Source of the DNA: G020354785 sp964461435
GTDB lineage: Bacteria > Bacteroidota > Bacteroidia > Bacteroidales > UBA10428
Direction of reading: 5' to 3'
Assembly: GCA_964461435.1 (NCBI GenBank)
Contig: CAYWUI010000025.1
Location: forward strand, 1 to 47,035
Length of the DNA stretch: 47,035 nucleotides
The position numbers were made by a program, and so were the translations under genes. Position 1 is the stretch's first letter. Every line of letters begins with the position of its first letter. The notes under the pieces are model-generated. The model did no database searches and had not been told where the DNA came from. It worked only from the letters and a program-made list of their open reading frames with translations. Positions 1-7,701 of the stretch are shown here, in pieces.

Positions 1-2
1 CA

Positions 3-818
3 GTTGCAGATATTACTCCTTCTATATGTGTTGTTACAGTGGATGATTCTTTTAAAAATATGTTAGTATGGCATACTATACAGGATTCAGCGATTGATTC
101 AATTTATATATACAGGGAATCGGTTTTTCAGACAGGACAATATGATTTAATAGGGAAACTCTTATATTCAGGACAAAATGTATTTGTGGATTCCTTATCT
201 AATGCCCTTATTCAGTCAAACAAGTATAAGATATCGGCAAAGGACATTTGTGGCTTTGAAACTGGGAAAAGTACTGAGCATAAAACAATGCATTTAAACA
301 TCAATAAAGGACAAGGTAATACATGGAACTTAATTTGGGAGGAATACGAGGGTTTTACCGTCAGCAGCTATAGAATTTATCGTGGAACAACTTTAACAAA
401 CCTTTCACAAATCGGATCAACGGCAGGTGGTAATACCAGTTATTCCGATTTTACCGCTCCTGATGGAAATGTTTTTTATCAAATAGAAGTTATTTCACCG
501 GAAGTATGTTCTTTATTAAAATCAACATCAATTAACAGTTCACGCTCAAATGTTGCCAGCAATACTTACATAACCACAATTAATAATATTGAAAACGGAC
601 AGAATCTCATCTATCCCAATCCTGCAAATAACAAAATAAATGTATTAATTAGTCAAAAGGCCGAAATATTTATTTATGATCTGAAGGGGTCTTTAATGTA
701 CAGTCTAACAGTGAATCCAAATGAAGAAATAAGTATTAGTAATTTAAAAGAAGGAATGTACTTTATAAAATTTATTAATGGAAATCAGATAAATTATCAA
801 AAATTCCTAAAATACTAA
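3..818 (+). CDS. Secreted protein with T9SS type A sorting domain (3' end only)
   Basis: The reading frame is open from the window edge, so the gene is cut off at its 5' end; the GTG at 39 is just an internal valine. A fibronectin-type-III-like beta domain is visible around the WNLIWEEYEG...YRIYRG stretch. The last ~75 residues are a type IX secretion C-terminal sorting domain: YPNPANNKINV, then IYDLKGSLMYS, then LKEGMYFIKF and a short basic end. In Bacteroidota such proteins carry an N-terminal signal peptide, cross the outer membrane through T9SS and are anchored or released. The function of the upstream part cannot be told from here. The fragment is followed directly by a decayed transposition gene on the other strand. 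Confidence 0.85.
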   Translation, partial: VADITPSICVVTVDDSFKNMLVWHTIQDSAIDSIYIYRESVFQTGQYDLIGKLLYSGQNVFVDSLSNALIQSNKYKISAKDICGFETGKSTEHKTMHLNINKGQGNTWNLIWEEYEGFTVSSYRIYRGTTLTNLSQIGSTAGGNTSYSDFTAPDGNVFYQIEVISPEVCSLLKSTSINSSRSNVASNTYITTINNIENGQNLIYPNPANNKINVLISQKAEIFIYDLKGSLMYSLTVNPNEEISISNLKEGMYFIKFINGNQINYQKFLKY

Positions 819-819
819 A

Positions 820-960
820 TTATGCTTCATACTGGATCGTGTGATAGGATATTCCACCAAGTATTATATGATCAATAATAGCTGATGCCATTATGTTGTC
901 ACCAAATATTAATCCCCGGACTTCAAAATTCCTGTTTGTTGTAATAATTATTGAATCTGT
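820..960 (-). pseudogene. Remnant of an IstB-like (IS21 family) ATP-binding protein
   Basis: On the minus strand an open frame ending with TAA at 820-822 reads SIIITTNRNFE, then IFGDNIMASAIIDHI, then GGISYHTIQYEA. This resembles the C-terminal end of IstB-type transposition ATPases (S-IIT-N...W..IFGD...A.AI.DR......G.SYR). The region between the DR-like and G-SYR-like motifs looks shortened and nothing upstream resembles the Walker motifs. I see no istA partner and no terminal repeats. It therefore looks like the last trace of an inactivated insertion sequence; the exact left limit is uncertain. Assignment rests on motif memory only. Confidence 0.55.
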
Positions 961-1061
961 TTCAGACCCGGGATTTAATATAATAAAACAGAAATAACAG
1001 CATAAAGAATAAATAATGAGAAATTAACAATTAAAAGTTGATAAATAATAAATAAAATAAT

Positions 1062-1076
1062 TTAAGTAATACTTAA
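1062..1076. promoter_or_regulatory. Palindromic operator candidate, copy 1 (TTAAGTAATACTTAA)
   Basis: A perfect 6+3+6 inverted repeat lies 43 bases before the start of the XRE-cupin regulator and just upstream of its -7 box, where it would cover the -33 region. The same arms recur at 1725-1739 in front of the aminotransferase gene. Binding by the neighbouring regulator is an inference. Confidence 0.6.
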
Positions 1077-1093
1077 TTTTTCGAAAATAAGAA

Positions 1094-1101
1094 TAATTTT
1101 G
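1094..1101 (+). promoter_or_regulatory. Bacteroidota-type -7 box of the XRE-cupin gene
   Basis: TAATTTTG fits the TAnnTTTG consensus and lies 18 bases before the start codon at 1120. No clear TTTG -33 box is seen at the right distance; the palindrome at 1062-1076 occupies that place. Confidence 0.5.
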
Positions 1102-1119
1102 TGGCATTAATGAATATTA

Positions 1120-1683
1120 ATGCCGGTCAGTATGAACAGGCTTGGAGCAAGAATAAAGCGTAAAAGGGAGAGTCTGAATATGCCACTTATAGATCTTTCC
1201 AAAAAAGTAGGCATCAGCGTCAGTGCTTTATCGCAGATTGAAAATGCCAAAGCCTTTCCTTCGATTCTGACTCTCAAGACAATCGCAAACAGCCTCTATA
1301 CAACCGTTGGTGACCTGATTGGCGAAAATGAAACCCTTACCAGGAATCCGTTGATTAAAGAAGGTGATATTAGATTTGTAAAAGTAAACTCAAGCGGTAC
1401 AAGTCTTTTCCTTTTATCACACCACGATGCAGGCAAACAGATGGAACCTTATATGCTTAAATTTATTGAAAATTCCGATACGTCGTATATTATGGCAGAA
1501 CATCCGGGACAGGAATTTATCCATGTCCTCCAGGGAAAATTACTGATGACCCTTGAAAACAACCAGTATATTATGGAAAAAGGAGATAACTTTTACTTCA
1601 ATTCAAACATCTCATGCAACATAAAAAATATTGGTAATACATCAGCGCGTGTAATATGGATAGTTACTCCTCCTTATATATAA
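1120..1683 (+). CDS. XRE-family transcriptional regulator with C-terminal cupin domain
   Basis: A 187-residue protein of the HipB/PuuR-like class. Residues ~8-66 form a helix-turn-helix of XRE type (ARIKRKRESLNMPLIDLSKKVG...SALSQIENAKAFPSI, shown in part). Residues ~100-187 form a cupin barrel (HPGQEFIHVLQGKLLMTLE ... MEKGDNFYF), the usual ligand-sensing module of this class. ATG at 1120 is taken as start; an in-frame ATG at 1132 is also possible. The gene precedes, in the same direction, an aminotransferase and PEP carboxykinase, and matching palindromes before both genes suggest it controls itself and that operon, perhaps in response to an amino or organic acid. The ligand is unknown. Confidence 0.88.
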   Translation: MPVSMNRLGARIKRKRESLNMPLIDLSKKVGISVSALSQIENAKAFPSILTLKTIANSLYTTVGDLIGENETLTRNPLIKEGDIRFVKVNSSGTSLFLLSHHDAGKQMEPYMLKFIENSDTSYIMAEHPGQEFIHVLQGKLLMTLENNQYIMEKGDNFYFNSNISCNIKNIGNTSARVIWIVTPPYI

Positions 1684-1724
1684 CAACGGAGTGAAGAAAA
1701 ATATTATGATGAAATTTTACTTTT

Positions 1725-1739
1725 TTAAGTGTAACTTAA
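1725..1739. promoter_or_regulatory. Palindromic operator candidate, copy 2 (TTAAGTGTAACTTAA)
   Basis: Perfect 6+3+6 inverted repeat, extendable by one base on each side to 17 bases, located 21 bases before the aminotransferase start. Its arms are identical to those at 1062-1076 while the three central bases differ, as expected for a dimer-binding site. A weak -7 box (TATATTTA, 1750-1757) follows it. Confidence 0.6.
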
Positions 1740-1760
1740 ATTAATTAAATATATTTAAAT

Positions 1761-3068
1761 ATGGATGAACAGGCCCGGTTTCTAAACAATATCATCGAAA
1801 AGCAGAATGCAAATGTCCTCAAAATGTTAAGCGAAAAGGGGAAAAACATCTTTTTTCCGAAGCTCGGCATACTTTCACAGGCTGCCCAGGCTAAAGGCAA
1901 GAATATAAATGCAACAATTGGCGAGGCTATTGAAGATGATAACTCCTCAATGCACCTGCCTGAATTCGGACCGCTGATTAACCTGCCTGTAAATAGCGTA
2001 TTTCCATATGCTCCGAGTTTTGGAAAAAAAGATTTAAGAGATTTATGGAAAAATTTTATCTATAAAAAGAATCCTGCATTGAACAATACCACGATTAGCA
2101 CCCCGATAGCAACAAACGGAGTGACTCACGGCATGAGCATAGCAGGTTATTTATTTGCTGATGAAGGTGATGCTTTGGTACTGTCTGATCTCTACTGGGA
2201 AAACTATAATCTTATATTTGAAAACGGGTATGGGGCAAAAATCAGGACATTTGAGTTGTTTCAAAAAGGGGGTTTTAATATGGATTCATTTGCCGGAACA
2301 TTAAATGAAATTCAGCAGGAAAAGATAATCGTACTGCTGAATTTTCCTAATAATCCTTCGGGATATACACCGCTTATCACGGAAATCGATCTTATTATTG
2401 ATGCAATTAACAGCCAGGCTAAAAACGGCAAAAAAATAATCGTGCTGGTCGATGATGCATATTTCGGCCTGGTTTATGAAGGCAAAGTTTATAAAGAATC
2501 GATTTTTACCAGGCTTGCAAACCTTCATGAGCATGTCCTGGCCGTGAAATTAGACGGGCCCACAAAAGAAGATTATGTGTGGGGATTCAGAGTCGGTTTC
2601 ATCACTTTTGGTATCAAAAACGGAACACAGGAACTTTACGAAGCTATAGAGAATAAAACAGCCGGTGCTATTCGCGGAAATATATCAAACATAAGTCATT
2701 TATCACAGTCTGCCCTCCATGCAGTTTATTCACACGATAGCTATAACGATTCAAAACAAAAAAAATACGATATTTTAAAGTCCAGGTACAAAAAGCTTAG
2801 AGATACTATTTCCCTGACAAAATATTCGGAATACTTTGAGCCTTTGCCTTTTAATTCCGGTTATTTTATGTGCGTAAAACTTAATAAGGGCCTGGATGCC
2901 GAGCAAGTGAGGATTCACCTGCTGAATAATTACAGCACAGGTGTAATTGTCTTCGGAAATATTATTCGCCTGGCATTTTCGTCTGTACCTCAATCAAGAA
3001 TTCCGGATTTGATTGAAAATCTGTATAACGCATGCAAAGACCTGGACAGAAAAAAAAATATATATTAA
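1761..3068 (+). CDS. Class I/II PLP-dependent aminotransferase
   Basis: A 435-residue fold-type I aminotransferase. Visible family marks are FPNNPSGY (the N-P-(S/T)-G loop), DDAYFGL (Asp and Tyr contacting the PLP ring), TKEDYVWGFRVGF in which Lys269 is the likely Schiff-base lysine, and IIRLAFS near the end with the substrate carboxylate arginine. The segment before the lysine (VKLDGPTKED) differs from the usual S-x-S-K, so it belongs to a less-studied subfamily. The substrate cannot be assigned; an alanine, aspartate or aromatic transaminase are all possible. It lies 20 bases before the PEP carboxykinase gene, so the two are probably cotranscribed, linking amino-acid carbon to gluconeogenesis or anaplerosis. 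Confidence 0.85.
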   Translation: MDEQARFLNNIIEKQNANVLKMLSEKGKNIFFPKLGILSQAAQAKGKNINATIGEAIEDDNSSMHLPEFGPLINLPVNSVFPYAPSFGKKDLRDLWKNFIYKKNPALNNTTISTPIATNGVTHGMSIAGYLFADEGDALVLSDLYWENYNLIFENGYGAKIRTFELFQKGGFNMDSFAGTLNEIQQEKIIVLLNFPNNPSGYTPLITEIDLIIDAINSQAKNGKKIIVLVDDAYFGLVYEGKVYKESIFTRLANLHEHVLAVKLDGPTKEDYVWGFRVGFITFGIKNGTQELYEAIENKTAGAIRGNISNISHLSQSALHAVYSHDSYNDSKQKKYDILKSRYKKLRDTISLTKYSEYFEPLPFNSGYFMCVKLNKGLDAEQVRIHLLNNYSTGVIVFGNIIRLAFSSVPQSRIPDLIENLYNACKDLDRKKNIY

Positions 3069-3088
3069 TTATTTAAACAAAACAAATT

Positions 3089-4879
3089 ATGATGACAGAT
3101 AACCAGAAATTAATTAAATGGGTTAACGAATGGGCGGAAATATGTATGCCTGATAAAATTCACTGGTGCGATGGTTCCGATGCCGAATATAAGCGTCTCC
3201 TGGATGATTGCGCAGCATCCGGAGCGGCAGTAAAGCTGAACGAAGCAAAAAGGCCGAACAGCTATTATTTTCAGTCAGATCCAAGTGATGTGGCACGGGT
3301 TGAAAACAGAACCTTCATTTGTACCAAAACTAAAGAAGATGCCGGTCCGACAAATAACTGGGCTTCACCGGCTGAAATGAAAAAAACTCTGCTAAAGTCA
3401 TATAAAGGTTGCATGAAAGGAAGGACATTGTATGTTATTCCTTTTAGCATGGGCCCCCTGGGATCAAAAATTTCCAAAATCGGTGTTCAGCTAACCGATT
3501 CACCTTATGTTGTTACGAATATGAGAATAATGACGAGGATGGGAAAGGTTGTTCTCGATATTCTTGGAAATGGTGACTTTATACCCTGCGTCCATTCTGT
3601 GGGATATCCATTGAAACCGGGACAGCAGGATAAAAAATGGCCCTGTGCCCCCATCGAACAAAAATATATCACTCACTTTCCGGAAACACAGGAAATATGG
3701 TCATACGGGAGCGGATATGGAGGAAATGCCCTGCTGGGCAAAAAGTGCCTGGCGCTAAGGATTGCATCATTTATAGCAAAAAATGAAGGCTGGATGGCTG
3801 AACATATGCTTATCCTCGGAATTACCAGTCCGGAAGGAGTTAAAAAGTACTTTGCAGCAGCCTTTCCAAGTGCATGTGGCAAAACAAACCTGGCAATGCT
3901 TGTTCCAACCATCCCCGGATGGAAAGTTGAATGTGTCGGTGATGATATCGCATGGATGAAATTCGGCGAAGATGGACGGCTATATGCTATAAATCCCGAA
4001 GCAGGTTTCTTTGGTGTTGCTCCGTTAACGTCTATGGATACGAATCCGAATGCCATGCTCTCATTGCAGGAGAACTGCATTTTCACTAATACAGCTTTGA
4101 CACCTGACAAAGATGTATGGTGGGAAGGTATAGGATATGATATTCCTGAAGGCACGATTACATGGACTGATGAAAAGTACGATCCCCGGGGAGGCAAACC
4201 TGCTGCACATCCTAATGCACGTTTTACTGCTCCTGCAAGTCAGTGTCCCGTCATTGACCCTGCATGGGAAGACCCGAAAGGTGTTCCTATTTCTGCTTTT
4301 CTTTTCGGGGGACGCAGACCTAAAACCATCCCGCTCGTATATGAAGCATTCGACTGGAATCATGGTACATTCATGGGTTCGGTTGTCGGGTCCGAAGTTA
4401 CTGCTGCTGCCATTGGCCTGAAAGCAGGTGTGCGCCGCGATCCTTTCGCAATGCTTCCATTTGCCGGGTACAATATGGCTGATTATTTTGCTCACTGGAT
4501 CAAAATAGGTAAAACCGCAAAGGATAAAAAAGTATTGCCCGGGATTTACTGTGTAAACTGGTTCAGAAAAGACAAAGACGGCAAGTGGCTGTGGCCGGGA
4601 TTTGGCGATAACGTACGTGTGCTGAAATGGATCTTTGAACGTTGTGAAGGTAAAGGAAAAGCTGTTAAAAGTCCAATAGGCTATGTCCCCAGCACCGATG
4701 GCATTGATATAAGCGGATTGGAAGACAAAAACATCAATCTTTCACTATTGCTCTCGGTTGATAAAAACGAGTGGAAAGAAGAAATCGGACTAATTAAAGA
4801 ACACCAGAGCATTTTCGGGGAACGGCTTCCGAAAGAGCTGAAAAACCAGCTTGCGGAGCTGGAAAAACGCTTTCAATAA
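3089..4879 (+). CDS. pckG: Phosphoenolpyruvate carboxykinase (GTP)
   Basis: Interconverts oxaloacetate and PEP with GTP/GDP in the cytoplasm. The 596-residue length and the motifs place it in the GTP-dependent family rather than the ATP-dependent one: the P-loop FPSACGKTNLAM at about residues 257-268, followed by VGDDIAWMKF (metal-binding aspartates), INPEAGFFGVAP, and FGGRRPKTIPLVYEAFDW in the nucleotide site region. The start is MMTD; the second Met at 3092 is equally possible. It follows the aminotransferase by 20 bases with no promoter seen between them. In anaerobic Bacteroidota PEPCK often runs in the CO2-fixing direction, so the physiological direction is open. Antisense frames over this gene are shadows. 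Confidence 0.97.
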   Translation: MMTDNQKLIKWVNEWAEICMPDKIHWCDGSDAEYKRLLDDCAASGAAVKLNEAKRPNSYYFQSDPSDVARVENRTFICTKTKEDAGPTNNWASPAEMKKTLLKSYKGCMKGRTLYVIPFSMGPLGSKISKIGVQLTDSPYVVTNMRIMTRMGKVVLDILGNGDFIPCVHSVGYPLKPGQQDKKWPCAPIEQKYITHFPETQEIWSYGSGYGGNALLGKKCLALRIASFIAKNEGWMAEHMLILGITSPEGVKKYFAAAFPSACGKTNLAMLVPTIPGWKVECVGDDIAWMKFGEDGRLYAINPEAGFFGVAPLTSMDTNPNAMLSLQENCIFTNTALTPDKDVWWEGIGYDIPEGTITWTDEKYDPRGGKPAAHPNARFTAPASQCPVIDPAWEDPKGVPISAFLFGGRRPKTIPLVYEAFDWNHGTFMGSVVGSEVTAAAIGLKAGVRRDPFAMLPFAGYNMADYFAHWIKIGKTAKDKKVLPGIYCVNWFRKDKDGKWLWPGFGDNVRVLKWIFERCEGKGKAVKSPIGYVPSTDGIDISGLEDKNINLSLLLSVDKNEWKEEIGLIKEHQSIFGERLPKELKNQLAELEKRFQ

Positions 4880-4892
4880 TTATTTGGTGGTT

Positions 4893-5288
4893 TTACCGGT
4901 TAACATTTAACCAGTTAAGAGCGGCTTCGATTGTTGAAAAAGCTTTTGCCTCTGCATTAATTTTTTTTGATGTAAAAATATTCCCAATAATCACCGAATC
5001 AACTACATGTCTTGGCAACTCGGATACAAAGGCTATCTTTACATTTTTTGAGGTATTTCCGAGTTTTACACTGACTGATACAAGATTATCCAGATCATTG
5101 ACCGAAAACCCGGGTACAGATCTCCTCAAATCAAGCAAGACATTCAGCGGCCTGCTATATCTTTCATCCCTGAATATTTTTTCCTGAAATAAAATGATAT
5201 CATTCATGTTATAATCCCCAACGAACACCTCTGTTATAAGGTTATTTTCCAAATCAATTCTATAAGTGAGATTTTTTTCGTCAGCCAT
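4893..5288 (-). CDS. Small STAS/SpoIIAA-like protein of unknown function
   Basis: A 131-residue soluble protein that ends 13 bases from the convergent pckG stop. Its alternating strands and helices (TYRIDLENNLITEVFVGDYNM ... PLNVLLDLRRSVPGF ... VKIAFVSELPRHVVDSV ... AFSTIEAALNWL, partial) resemble STAS or SpoIIAA-like domains used in partner switching or membrane association. No catalytic motif is evident, and no serine-phosphorylation motif typical of SpoIIAA could be fixed with certainty. It stands alone, preceded by AT-rich DNA with palindromes. The fold call is an inference from pattern only. Confidence 0.6.
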   Translation of the reverse strand: MADEKNLTYRIDLENNLITEVFVGDYNMNDIILFQEKIFRDERYSRPLNVLLDLRRSVPGFSVNDLDNLVSVSVKLGNTSKNVKIAFVSELPRHVVDSVIIGNIFTSKKINAEAKAFSTIEAALNWLNVNR

Positions 5289-5394
5289 AAATAACGATAT
5301 TAATATCTTAAAATATCACCAGTTATTAATAATGATTTATTTAAAAGTACTTATCAAACTTTAAAGTGTCTACTTATTCAAATTAAATCTTTAA

Positions 5395-5410
5395 TTCCTT
5401 AATTAAGGAA
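5395..5410. repeat. 16-bp perfect palindrome TTCCTTAATTAAGGAA
   Basis: Self-complementary over all 16 bases, within the 317-base gap between the STAS-like gene and the asparaginase. It could be a protein-binding site upstream of the STAS-like gene (107 bases before its start). The gap also holds GATATTAATATC at 5296-5307 and the hairpin element at 5466-5532. Confidence 0.5.
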
Positions 5411-5465
5411 CAATATAGAATATTAAAGATATATATAAATTATTTCAAAATCAATTTTTTGAATG

Positions 5466-5532
5466 ATAAAAAACCCCGGATCTCTCCGGGGCTTTCAGGT
5501 CAGTAATAAATATTAACCCTTAAACTACTTAA
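5466..5532 (+). repeat. Hairpin plus conserved tail, copy A (orphan leader element)
   Basis: CCCCGG (5474-5479), a six-base loop and CCGGGG (5486-5491) are followed by CTTT and, at 5508-5532, by AAATATTAACCCTTAAACTACTTAA. A second copy with a different stem but near-identical tail lies at 7702-7762. Similar tails are common in leaders of Bacteroidota envelope genes (from memory), but no gene follows here on the plus strand. Read on the minus strand the stem is followed by TTTTTT and can serve as the terminator of the asparaginase gene. Confidence 0.6.
5469..5495 (-). terminator. Rho-independent terminator candidate after the asparaginase gene
   Basis: On the minus strand the GC-rich stem CCCCGG/CCGGGG with six-base loop is followed directly by a run of six T. 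It lies ~110 bases beyond the asparaginase stop at 5606. The same DNA is part of the repeated element described for the plus strand. Confidence 0.6.
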
Positions 5533-5605
5533 CCATATCAGTACATAAACAATCGATTGTTAATTTGGTTCAAAAATAGTTTTTGCGTAAACGGACAGGC
5601 AGATT

Positions 5606-6109
5606 CTAAAATTTGGATTTTTTTGACCTGAGCTCTACAAAACTATTAGACTTGCGATCTTTTTTCACATTGGAGGGATCAAAAACTTTTCCGTTCATCA
5701 CTATATAAACTCCCGGGTTTAGTAACTGGACTGCCATCAGGGCACAGGCAATATTATATGGGGCATCTGAAAATTTAAAATTTGCAGGCTGCATGGAGCC
5801 TGTTAATACAATAACCTTCCCTTTTATTTCCCGGAGCACCCTGGCTGTTTCAATCATTGTATCGGTGCCATGAGTTATCACTATGTGCCTGCAACTATCC
5901 TCATCAGCAGTTTTCTTTATTAACTCCCTGTCCCTGTCAGTAAAATCCAGGCTATCTTTTTTTAAAACTGACCTGTAACTAACATCAAGACTAAAATTTG
6001 CTTCCTTAAGCATTTCCTTTATCATAGGTTCACCAACCTTGTAATCACTCATCCGGTCAAAATAGACCTTGTCAATAGTGCCGCCGGCCGATATAATTTT
6101 TATTTTCAT
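5606..6109 (-). CDS. Short asparaginase-like protein (N-terminal domain only)
   Basis: A 167-residue protein matching the N-terminal domain of L-asparaginase/glutaminase: SAGGTIDK with the first catalytic threonine, THGTDTM with the second catalytic T-D pair, and LTGSMQPA. Full asparaginases are ~330 residues, with a C-terminal domain that completes the neighbouring subunit's site; that domain is absent. Stand-alone short asparaginase-domain proteins are known as a family, so this may be complete rather than broken, but activity is unproven. Its ATG overlaps the stop of the upstream epimerase pseudogene in an ATGA arrangement (6106-6109), showing former translational coupling. A terminator hairpin follows. 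Confidence 0.75.
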   Translation of the reverse strand: MKIKIISAGGTIDKVYFDRMSDYKVGEPMIKEMLKEANFSLDVSYRSVLKKDSLDFTDRDRELIKKTADEDSCRHIVITHGTDTMIETARVLREIKGKVIVLTGSMQPANFKFSDAPYNIACALMAVQLLNPGVYIVMNGKVFDPSNVKKDRKSNSFVELRSKKSKF

Positions 6110-6738
6110 TTATTTAACATTTTTATGCAGTTCATTAATGCCCGTGCATTGTGATAATTGATCATCCAGTCATAACCTTTGAGGGCTTTCAGTTTTTCCG
6201 GACTGTTATCCAGCCCCTGTTCATACCATCCCCCGTGCTTATGATCAATAAGGTACTTCTTTATATACATTCACTGTTTTGTAAATGCATTTCCATATAT
6301 TAACTTATTATTACCAAAACTGCCACCGGTCAGTTGTCCCTCACGGTTAAGCAACATGTAAAAGCCGCCGCAGGTTTTATCCGGCATCTTGTCCTTTAAA
6401 AACAGGAATGCATGCCTTGCTATTTTCCGGTACCTGTCATCATTATAAAACATGGCTGCCTGTGAAGCTGTCCATAAATGCCTTGTCTGGGTTACAAGCA
6501 TCTTATTCTGAGGCCATGCAGGCTGCCAGTCATATGTAATATCATTTAAAAATCCCCCATATACAGTGTCCAGGGAAGCCGTATACCATGCATCCAATAA
6601 TTCATTTCGCATTGAATTCTCCAGTTCCTTAAATAATTTTTGATCTTTGTCTTTAATTGAATAATTACCAGCCAAAATAATAAACATCATAAAATTAACA
6701 AGTAAGATTTGCATGGTTTTTATTATTTTAGATTTCAT
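6106..6738 (-). pseudogene. AGE-family (N-acylglucosamine 2-epimerase-like) gene with internal deletion
   Basis: The first part (6271-6738, 155 codons) has a hydrophobic N-terminus followed by an AGE/cellobiose-epimerase-type start: WYTASLDTVYGGFLNDI, then QTRHLWTASQAAMFY, then KTCGGFYMLL, then IYGNAFTKQ and a TGA. Immediately after, in the same frame, reading continues with the C-terminal end of such a protein (YLIDHKHGGWYEQGLD ... DWMINYHNARALM) to the TGA at 6106-6108. AGE proteins are ~400 residues with an (alpha/alpha)6 barrel, so roughly half the barrel is missing at the junction. An in-frame deletion leaving a stop explains this. The product cannot form the full barrel. It once was the first gene of an operon with the asparaginase-like gene. 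Confidence 0.8.
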
Positions 6739-6908
6739 TTTATCGCTTTAGTTTTATCATCCTTTTAATAAAGTCCTATGCTAATAATAAGTTATGACAT
6801 TATAGTATGAATAGCTTCAGGTAAATATAAACAAAATAACAACCACAAGTGCCGTGGAGAATTAATCTGATACGTGATTCTGCATGCGTAATGGCTGATG
6901 CCGTATGC

Positions 6909-7142
6909 TCAGATAGCTAATTGTTTTATATATTCGCCTGTCCATGCATTAATATTATATTTGGCAAACACTTCCTCAATAATTTGCCTTTCCGGGAGCC
7001 TTATCCTAACAGTTCCCAGCCGCTTGCGATGAAATGTTGAATCGGTATTCCAGCCACATTTGCCTTTAACTTCTTCTTTTAACGGTTCCAGATATTTTTG
7101 AGGTAACATCCGGTAAGCCTCTATAAAATTTTTCTTTTCCAT
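6909..7142 (-). CDS. Small protein of unknown function, divergent from XRE regulator
   Basis: A 77-residue, basic protein (MEKKNFIEAYRMLPQKYLEPL ... VRIRLPERQIIEEVFAKYNI, partial). I do not recognise the family; short proteins of this kind accompany XRE regulators in Bacteroidota mobile DNA. A -7 box on the minus strand (complement of 7204-7211, TATATTTG) with a CTTG 20 bases further upstream supports transcription. It faces away from the XRE gene at 7273, sharing a 130-base intergenic region. Confidence 0.55.
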   Translation of the reverse strand: MEKKNFIEAYRMLPQKYLEPLKEEVKGKCGWNTDSTFHRKRLGTVRIRLPERQIIEEVFAKYNINAWTGEYIKQLAI

Positions 7143-7203
7143 AACAGATTTTTTCTATTGTGTTTTAGTTTTTATTTATATAATTTAGTTGCATAACGCA
7201 ATA

Positions 7204-7211
7204 CAAATATA
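7204..7211 (-). promoter_or_regulatory. -7 box for the 77-residue protein gene
   Basis: TATATTTG on the minus strand fits TAnnTTTG. A CTTG (complement of 7232-7235) lies 20 bases upstream, one mismatch from the TTTG -33 box. A short inverted repeat TTGC-ATAAC-GCAA (about 7190-7202) just downstream could be an operator. Confidence 0.5.
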
Positions 7212-7272
7212 AACTATATAATTGACATATACAAGTTATCAATTGCTCTAATTAATTATTTAATTTATATTA

Positions 7273-7662
7273 GTGATAAATAAAAGAATAAAGGAAATAC
7301 TATTAAAAAAGGGTATAAGTCAGGGAGAACTTGCTGATAAATGGAAAGTCAGCAGGCAGTATATCAATGCTATATTATCCGGGAATGGATCAATCGGAAT
7401 TAAATTAATAAATAAATTAATTGACGAATTCCCTGATTTAAATTTAAACTGGTTACTTACAGGTAAAGGAGTTATGTTTTTCGATAGCCGGAATACTATG
7501 AAAGAACCGGAAGCAGAATATAGTGCAAATAGTGATTTATTAAAATCTAAAGAGGAAATTGTACAAGTACAGCGTGATTATATTGAACAATTAAAGGATA
7601 CTGTAAAGAAACTTGAAAAAGAAATCATTGATCTGAATAACAGGTTAAATAACCGTATGTAA
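7273..7662 (+). CDS. XRE-family (phage repressor-like) regulator with C-terminal coiled coil
   Basis: A 129-residue protein starting with GTG at 7273. Residues ~3-62 are a helix-turn-helix of Cro/CI type: KRIKEILLKKGISQGELAD, VSRQYINAILSGNGSIG, then LNLNWLLTGKGVMF, the W-LL-TG-G ending often seen in Bacteroidota phage-type repressors. Residues ~90-127 are heptad-rich (IVQVQRDYIEQLKDTVKKLE, partial) and probably a dimerising coiled coil. There is no peptidase or cupin domain. The divergent small gene is its likely target. Presence in a decayed area suggests a leftover of a mobile element. Confidence 0.82.
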   Translation: MINKRIKEILLKKGISQGELADKWKVSRQYINAILSGNGSIGIKLINKLIDEFPDLNLNWLLTGKGVMFFDSRNTMKEPEAEYSANSDLLKSKEEIVQVQRDYIEQLKDTVKKLEKEIIDLNNRLNNRM

Positions 7663-7701
7663 AGTTACTTCCAAGCGTTTTATGGTTAACCTGTTATTAA
7701 G

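Noticed and set aside
3271..4495. Long antisense open frames across pckG
   Set aside because: They have no start context or family resemblance and lie opposite a strongly conserved enzyme; they are shadows of its codon bias.
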